A DNA stretch of 64,000 nt from Icerya purchasi (lineage: Eukaryota > Arthropoda > Insecta > Hemiptera > Monophlebidae): NCBI GenBank assembly GCA_039619475.1, contig CM077116.1, positions 169,649,363-169,713,362 on the forward strand, in the 5' to 3' direction. The notes below the pieces were generated by a model. That model ran no database searches. It saw only the letters and a program-made list of their open reading frames with translations, and was not told the DNA's origin. Both the position numbers and the translations under genes were made by a program. This document shows positions 58,252-64,000 of this stretch, piece by piece; within the stretch, counting starts at the first letter, position 1, and the number at the start of each line of letters is the position of its first letter.

Positions 58252-59757
58252 ATGCCGCTGCAACGGTCTCCGCCGGCCACACCTGCTCCTCCGTCTCGTC
58301 AGCCGCATGCAGCTGCCGCTGAGGCCTTATCTCGAAACCAGTTAAGCAACGATATACCGCCGCTTATCAGCAATATGTCTAATCTCGGTGAGTTCGTTCC
58401 AATATCATTTTGTAACGCTAACAACAACAATACCGATTTTCGTGCTATAAACACCGCTAACGATATACAATTAATACCAACCACACATAACACTCAGCAT
58501 GCCTATGCACCTATTATGTCTCCTATTCCTATACATGAGACCTACTCACCTCATCTTGAAGAGACTAATCATACATACGAAAATGATCACAGCTGGCAAG
58601 TTGTGCAAACCAGAAAAAGACCTAGGGCTTTCGTGAAAAGTATCTCGACTGACAGTTCTGATCCTAATGTAAGCAAAAAGAGTAGTAACAGATTTGCTGC
58701 ACTAGCAGTTGAAGACAGTGCAGGACAAGAAGACGCCAACGTGCAGGAAGTAAGGAGAGAACCAAAACCACCACAAATAACAATTTACGGTGTCAACGAT
58801 TATAATAAAATGATTAAGGATCTTTCAAATATTATTCCTTCTAATAGTATCCACTGTCGATGTCTAGGCGACAAAAGAGTACAAGTTAAAATAGATGAGG
58901 TTAATAATTACCGTGCTCTAGTAAAGTATTTAAACAAAGAAGGTATTGAGCATCATACTTATCAAATTAAAACAGAAAGGTGTTTTCGAATTGCAATCAG
59001 GCATTTACATTACTCCGTCAGTAAAGAGGACATTAAGGCAGCACTTGAAGAACATGGCCATACAGTAAGGCATATAACTAACGTCAAGCATAGAGTAAAC
59101 AAGCAACCACTACCTCTCTTTTTCATTGATTTAGAGCCACAAGCAAATAATGCAGACGTGTATAAATTAGAAACACTTTTATACACTAAAATAAAAGTGG
59201 AAGCCCCACATAAAAAAGATACAATCCCACAATGTTTCCGATGTCAAACATATGGCCACACAAAATCCTACTGTAACCGTGCATTCGTCTGTGTAAAGTG
59301 CGGTGGAAGCCATAATTCCTTAAATTGTAATAAGAAATCTAATGAACCGCCGAAATGTGCAAATTGCGAGGGAAATCACCACTCCAACTATAAAGGTTGC
59401 GCAGTCTATAAAAAATTACAATCTCTATGGACAGCTACCAAAGTGGGGTTGAACTACAATGGGAAAACTCAAACACCAATGGCTCCTGCTGCAGGTATCC
59501 AACAGCAGTTGCCCCCTGGCACTACAACAGACTCAAATTTGCTGAGACCCACTTACTCGCAAATATTAAGTAACCAGCGTCAATGTTCGCAAAGCAATTC
59601 TCAGGTCTATAACATAAATAATGATAATATTGCTATTACACTTCAGACATTCCTAGCTGAAATAAAGACATTATTTAAAGATATGATGCAGCAACAAAGT
59701 CAATTATTAAATAATCTGTTAAACACTATCATGTCAGCTTTAATTAATAAGAAATGA
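58252..59757 (+). CDS. Jockey-like ORF1, nucleic acid-binding Gag-like protein (501 aa)
   Basis: The N-terminal half is Pro/Ser/Asn-rich and probably flexible. A folded region (about residues 175-320) fits the domain usually associated with zinc knuckles in Jockey ORF1 (QITIYGVNDYNKMIKDLSNI, RCFRIAIRHLHYSVSKEDIK). Three Cys/His knuckles follow: CFRCQTYGHTKSYC (CX2CX4HX4C), CVKCGGSHNSLNC (CX2CX3HX4C) and CANCEGNHHSNYKGC (CX2CX3HX6C). The tail has a short amphipathic Gln/Leu-rich segment. The protein packages the RNA into ribonucleoprotein particles. The start at 58252 is chosen because its context is AATATGC after the leader; 58225 is the in-frame alternative. The stop overlaps the ORF2 start. 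Confidence 0.93.
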   Translation: MPLQRSPPATPAPPSRQPHAAAAEALSRNQLSNDIPPLISNMSNLGEFVPISFCNANNNNTDFRAINTANDIQLIPTTHNTQHAYAPIMSPIPIHETYSPHLEETNHTYENDHSWQVVQTRKRPRAFVKSISTDSSDPNVSKKSSNRFAALAVEDSAGQEDANVQEVRREPKPPQITIYGVNDYNKMIKDLSNIIPSNSIHCRCLGDKRVQVKIDEVNNYRALVKYLNKEGIEHHTYQIKTERCFRIAIRHLHYSVSKEDIKAALEEHGHTVRHITNVKHRVNKQPLPLFFIDLEPQANNADVYKLETLLYTKIKVEAPHKKDTIPQCFRCQTYGHTKSYCNRAFVCVKCGGSHNSLNCNKKSNEPPKCANCEGNHHSNYKGCAVYKKLQSLWTATKVGLNYNGKTQTPMAPAAGIQQQLPPGTTTDSNLLRPTYSQILSNQRQCSQSNSQVYNINNDNIAITLQTFLAEIKTLFKDMMQQQSQLLNNLLNTIMSALINKK

Positions 59758-62417
59758 TTTGCTTAAAAATTGTAACGTGGAACGCTAATGGCATACTCAA
59801 CCACATTCCAGAATTACAAATGTATCTTATACAAAACGATATTGATATACTTCTGATATCTGAAACGCATCTTGTGCACACAAAACATGCTCCATTCGTA
59901 GGCTACGAGTCGTACTACACCAATCATCCTGATGGCACGGCCCATGGAGGAACTGGAGTCATTATAAAAAGAAATATAAAACATCACGAATTAGAGAAAT
60001 ACGCACAAAACCATCTACAAGCAACTAGTGTGGCGCTAAATTGTATACTAAATAAACCTTTCGTCGTATCAGCAGTTTATTGTCCACCAAAGCATCGCAT
60101 AACACAAAGCCAGTTCAGTGCTTTTTTAAGCACCCTCGAGCCTACCTATATAGCTGGTGGCGATTTCAATGCCAAGAACACATATTGGGGATCTAGGCTT
60201 ACTTTGCCAAGAGGTAAGCAATTAAAACTGGCAATAGATGGTAATAACAGCACGGTTATATCTCCTGGCACTCCAACTTATTGGCCAACTGATTCAATGA
60301 AAGTACCAGACTTGCTGGACTTCTTCATAACCAGAGGACTACCAGGAAACTTCATTGATATAAAATCAGACAATGACTTATCTTCCGATCACTCACCAGT
60401 GCGACTAACACTAAGCAGTAACATTATCAGGAAACCCTGTAGACCAAAGATCTTTACAAAGCATACAAATTGGGATTTATTTCGTAACCAGCTGGAGGAA
60501 AAAATCAATTTAAAAATACCGTTAAAATGCAAGAAGCATATCGAAAGCTCTATTGAATACTTCAATAATCTCGTGCAACAGGCGGCTTGGCTGGCTACAC
60601 CAAATAAAGATAAAAGTGTATACAAACCATCTGTTTACTATCCTGCAGAAATAAAACGTGAAGTAAATCTCAAGAGACAGCTAAGAAAAAGATGGCAACG
60701 ATATCGATTTCCTTCTGACAAAGCAACACTGAACTACCAAACAAAAAGAGTTAAAAAGTTATTGCAAAACTTAAAAAATAAATCCTTTAAAGAGCACTTA
60801 TCTACTCTGTCTCCCTTACCGCATAATGACTATTCTCTATGGAAAGCAGTACGCAATTTGAAGAAACCTAAAGAAACAGCACATCCAATTAGAAAACCAA
60901 ACGGAAGCTGGGCTCGATCTGACCTTGAGAAAGCTGAAGAATTTGGTAAACACTTAGCCAATACCTTCAAACCGAACTGCGGCAATATGAGTTCCCCTCC
61001 TAGGACAGACAACACCGATATGTCTCAACCAATCAGGCTAACATCCCCCGCAGAAATCAAAAAGGTCATAAACTTGATGAATCCTCGCAAATCTCCTGGC
61101 TATGATTTAATCTCAGTGAAAGTATTAAAAGAACTGCCAAGAAAAGGATTGGTATTATTAACCTACATTATTAATGCCATAATACGACTTCAATATGTTC
61201 CCATTCAGTTAAAATTCTCGCAAATTATAATTGTCAAGAAACCATCCAAACCGCCAACCGAACTGACGTCGTACAGACCAATCTCCTTGTTACCGATACT
61301 CTCTAAGATATTCGAAAAAATCATGCTCAAGCGACTAATGCCTATAGTTGAAGGGAAAAAAATAATACCAGACCACCAATTTGGTTTTAGAGCTAAACAC
61401 GGAACCATCGAACAAGTACACCGCATTACTGATAAGATAGTAACATCTCTAGAGCAGAAAAAAGTCTGTGACGCCATATTCTTGGATGTTAGCCAGGCAT
61501 TCGATAAAGTTTGGCACGATGGACTACTTTACAAAATAAAATGCCAATTTCCTCTTCAGGTATTCAATATCCTCGAATCTTATCTTAGTGAAAGATTCTT
61601 TTCGGTCAAATACGGTGATGAAGAATCGCAAATATTTCTGATAGAAGCAGGAGTGCCTCAGGGCAGTGTATTGAGGCCGTTGCTGTACCTCATATACACT
61701 GCTGATATTCCTACCCTGACAGACGTCGAAGTTGCTACCTTTGCTGACGATACGGCTATTTTGTGCTCAGAGGAGTGCCCAGTAAAGGCAAATGAGTCTC
61801 TACAACGGTCGATCGATAGGCTGTCTAACTGGTTTATGGAATGGCGTATCAAGGTAAATGAAAGTAAATCGACGCATGTAACCTTCACAAATTGGAGAGT
61901 AAACGAACTTAACGTATCAATGAACGGCAGAATAATACCACTCAAAGATGAAGCCAAATATCTGGGTTTATACCTGGATAAACGGTTAACGTGGAAAAAA
62001 CATATAATAGTAAAGCGTAACGCAATACACATTAAAGCCAGGCAGATGTTATGGCTCTTAGGGAAGAAGTCGGAACTAGCACTGGAAAACAAGCTACTGC
62101 TGTACAACCAAGTTATTAAACCAGTCTGGCAATACGGTTGTCAACTGTGGGGCTGTTCGAAGAAGAGTAACGTAGCAATCATCCAAAGGCAGCAAAACAA
62201 ACTCCTAAGAATAATGGTAAACGCACCATGGTACATAACCAATGAAGCTCTACATAAGGACCTAAAAATAAATTACGTGAAGGACGAAATCGTACGAGCA
62301 GCAAAACAGTACGCTGCAAGACTGGGGTCACACCTCAATGCTATGGCAGCCGCATTGTTAAATAATTCTGCTGATACTCGCAGACTGAAGAGGACAATAG
62401 TAATGGACCTAATATAA
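59754..62417 (+). CDS. Jockey-like ORF2, endonuclease-reverse transcriptase (887 aa)
   Basis: Endonuclease at residues 1-220: LKIVTWNANGI, ISETHL (catalytic Glu), GGDFNAKNTYWGS (about 135), SDHSPV (about 211). RT at about 470-740: YRPISLLPILSKIFEKIMLK, FGFRAKHGTIEQVHRITD, AIFLDVSQAFDKVWHDGLLY (motif A, catalytic Asp), GVPQGSVLRPLLYLIYTADI (motif B), VATFADDTAILCS (motif C, Asp pair about 664), then AKYLGLYLDKRLTWKKHI (thumb). The C-terminal block is WQYGCQLWGCSK...QNKLLRIMVNAPWY. No RNase H, as usual in Jockey. The enzyme nicks target DNA and primes reverse transcription there. The ATGA overlap with ORF1 suggests termination-reinitiation. Oddity: motif B has Arg where PQGSVLGP Gly is usual. 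Confidence 0.95.
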   Translation: MICLKIVTWNANGILNHIPELQMYLIQNDIDILLISETHLVHTKHAPFVGYESYYTNHPDGTAHGGTGVIIKRNIKHHELEKYAQNHLQATSVALNCILNKPFVVSAVYCPPKHRITQSQFSAFLSTLEPTYIAGGDFNAKNTYWGSRLTLPRGKQLKLAIDGNNSTVISPGTPTYWPTDSMKVPDLLDFFITRGLPGNFIDIKSDNDLSSDHSPVRLTLSSNIIRKPCRPKIFTKHTNWDLFRNQLEEKINLKIPLKCKKHIESSIEYFNNLVQQAAWLATPNKDKSVYKPSVYYPAEIKREVNLKRQLRKRWQRYRFPSDKATLNYQTKRVKKLLQNLKNKSFKEHLSTLSPLPHNDYSLWKAVRNLKKPKETAHPIRKPNGSWARSDLEKAEEFGKHLANTFKPNCGNMSSPPRTDNTDMSQPIRLTSPAEIKKVINLMNPRKSPGYDLISVKVLKELPRKGLVLLTYIINAIIRLQYVPIQLKFSQIIIVKKPSKPPTELTSYRPISLLPILSKIFEKIMLKRLMPIVEGKKIIPDHQFGFRAKHGTIEQVHRITDKIVTSLEQKKVCDAIFLDVSQAFDKVWHDGLLYKIKCQFPLQVFNILESYLSERFFSVKYGDEESQIFLIEAGVPQGSVLRPLLYLIYTADIPTLTDVEVATFADDTAILCSEECPVKANESLQRSIDRLSNWFMEWRIKVNESKSTHVTFTNWRVNELNVSMNGRIIPLKDEAKYLGLYLDKRLTWKKHIIVKRNAIHIKARQMLWLLGKKSELALENKLLLYNQVIKPVWQYGCQLWGCSKKSNVAIIQRQQNKLLRIMVNAPWYITNEALHKDLKINYVKDEIVRAAKQYAARLGSHLNAMAAALLNNSADTRRLKRTIVMDLI

Positions 62418-62548
62418 ACTGTATCTGGTACATATGTTAAGTGAGGCCTTGTCACTGGACAGGGCTCTTCAGCAAGTCATTTTTATTAAAATATTAAATT
62501 TACTAAATAGCCCATAGTGCTAGTTGTAAATTAGCAAAAAAAAAAAAA
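62418..62548 (+). other. Jockey-like 3' UTR and poly-A
   Basis: A short 3' UTR containing GTGAGGCCTTGTCACTGGAC and AGGGCTCTTC, ending TTAGC then 13 A. Probably the RT recognition region by analogy with other LINEs. Confidence 0.8.
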
Positions 62549-62558
62549 GATTTTCTTT

Positions 62559-63100
62559 AAGAATTTAATAAAAATGCACTAAAAAGTAAAAAATAATTAT
62601 TCGATAGCAAGATAATATATCTTATACAGTAAATGAAGGAGATATTATGATAATTCTTAACATTCATACATTAATTAGAGTCGCCGTAATTCAAATTGCA
62701 ATATTAATTAAAAACCGCATTAAACATTCATTATGTTCCAATACTCGGATTATAAAATTGCTTCTAGACATTTTAATTTTAATTCGGTGCCTCCTCCAAA
62801 AAATTAATGTATAAGAATTATCATTGCTGATGAGTGCAATTTTCGATGCCTCCCACTCAAAAAAAAAAAAAAAAAAAAATCATATCACTTAAAGGTTTAT
62901 TACTCTTTTAATATATATTATTTTTTATCAAATTATTTACTTTTTAGTGCACTTTTATTAGATTTTGATAGTAAATATTGAAGTCGGTATTTTTACATTT
63001 TATTTTATAAATAATAAAATATCGAAAATCGAATATTTAACGGTTTTACAACTAACTAAACATCAACGAGGAGGCACGCGCGTTTTTCATTATTCTAATT
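62559..63100 (+). repeat. Diverged dispersed repeat, copy 2
   Basis: Collinear with 13500-14100: TTTAATAAAAATGCACTAAA, TTAAAAACCGCATTAAACAT, GTTCCAATACTCGG, TATTATTTTTTATCAAATTA, CTTTTTAGTGCACTTTTATT and GAAGTCGGTATTTTT blocks. The Jockey-like element entered at its left edge. A-tract at 62861-62879. Non-coding. Confidence 0.55.
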
Positions 63101-64000
63101 ACGCGTGCATCGAAGATCGTAGAAATAAAAAATCTACATACGATATATGGATATTAGGTTGTGTTATTTGGGTATTGAAGGGTTTGAACAAAAAAAAGGT
63201 ATAGAACATTCTTTTATTTAAGATAAATATAAATGAGCAGGTATCGTAACTGCTTTCATTTTTATGGAAACACAATTAACATTGTATTTACTGTAATTTT
63301 CTAGATTAATTTATCAGACACAGAACTTGTTCATATGACATTTCTAGAATAATCTTTTAATTTTATAATTGAAAAAAAAAACAACATCCGGTGTTTTGCT
63401 GATATAGAAGATGTCTCATTATTCCCTAACATTTTAATATTCAAAGAGCGGTCACATCTTGTGATATCAAATTTCTGTTATTGTATTACTCATTAAATCT
63501 TTCGTAAAACACTCTCAATGATCAGTTATACTAATACAGTTACATAGAATTACTTTTCATCAGTTGGCTACTCAGGGCTTTTCAGCCACTATGAGCGTTA
63601 TAGGGGATGCAGTGTACTCTTTAGACTGTAAATATCTTAACTGGATGGATTACAATAAACTCACTTTATTATTGACGTACTACTGATAATTTCTTTACTA
63701 TTAGTATTTTGGGAATTTCGACTTCCACGCGTATTATGGGATATACATGTATGAAATTTGCGAGAGCTTCAAATTCAGGGAGTAATTTTTAATGTGATAA
63801 TAAAATGTTGGACGAAATTTTTTTTCTAATTTCTTAAAGTGCACACTACATGAAGGTCAGAAGAACCATCTAATCTACCGTAAGTGAATCAACTAATACG
63901 AAAGTCCGTTTCTTTGCGTTAAACGATATTTATATTCAAAATATAACTCCACACTTTTTATCCTTTGTTCATTAAGGGGGGAAAAAAACAAAAAACAGTG
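63101..64000. other. AT-rich sequence without supported gene
   Basis: No recognisable frame, exon or element end. Includes a short G run followed by A (63976-63986). Confidence 0.4.

Larger units (their letters stand above)
58101..62548 (+). mobile_element. Full-length Jockey-like LINE, apparently intact
   Basis: About 4.45 kb with a short 5' leader (58101-58251), ORF1 and ORF2 overlapping by ATGA, a 3' UTR of about 115 bp and poly-A (62536-62548), all between 12-bp direct repeats. Neither ORF has a stop or frameshift. The complete 5' end, intact ORFs and matching duplications imply a young insertion. Two-ORF layout, zinc knuckles in ORF1, EN-RT without RNase H in ORF2 and the poly-A tail place it in the Jockey clade by known architecture. 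Whether it still moves is not shown by sequence; one unusual substitution in RT motif B is noted under ORF2. Confidence 0.93.

Overview
This is an AT-rich animal nuclear sequence, almost certainly from an insect. The evidence is widely spaced exons with GT-AG introns, a mariner element, a Jockey-type LINE, tRNA-derived SINEs, a Helitron, and two recognisable host genes of metazoan type (a trypsin-like serine protease and a leishmanolysin-like metalloprotease, invadolysin). A hemipteran-like large genome is plausible, but nothing seen here fixes the order. There are no bacterial-type operons, CRISPR arrays, rRNAs or free-standing tRNA genes.

Host genes. (1) The last two coding exons of a trypsin-like serine protease lie on the + strand (8700-8863 and 10408-10575). 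They carry the catalytic Ser (GDSGGPL) and the S1-pocket Asp; exons for His and Asp of the triad were not found. (2) The main gene is on the - strand: eleven phase-compatible exons between 52503 and 22577 encode 584 residues plus stop of a leishmanolysin-like zinc metalloprotease. HEILH lies in exon 4 (visible numbering), the third zinc His (HWEKR) in exon 5 and the Met-turn (MTG) in exon 6. The last exon gives a Ser-rich segment, a hydrophobic stretch and the stop. The N-terminal exon(s) with signal peptide and propeptide lie upstream of 52503 and were not found.

Mobile DNA makes up most of the rest. 1-2.1 kb: decayed LINE split by a 1286-bp mariner with TIRs and TA duplication. 3.9-8.35 kb: LINE (family A), frameshifted and interrupted by a 1061-bp TG...CA insertion with 4-bp duplication, probably a solo LTR. 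11.1-13.35 kb: decayed LINE on - with an AAG-repeat tail. 14.86-17.8 kb: second family A copy, itself carrying a nested RNase H-bearing LINE fragment with a 10-bp duplication. 21.83-22.07 kb: near-perfect 97-bp-arm hairpin between 13-bp direct repeats. Within the metalloprotease introns: three tRNA-derived SINEs (two families), a 574-bp Helitron, a decayed copy of a multicopy arthropod ORF (32.5-34.2 kb), several decayed LINE fragments and low-complexity tracts. Upstream: a decayed RNase H LINE at 54.2-55.4 kb.

58.1-62.55 kb holds a full-length, apparently intact two-ORF Jockey-like LINE with 12-bp target duplication and poly-A tail. It is inserted at the edge of a dispersed repeat that has a diverged copy at 13.5-14.1 kb. 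It is the only element here that looks recently mobile and possibly still active.
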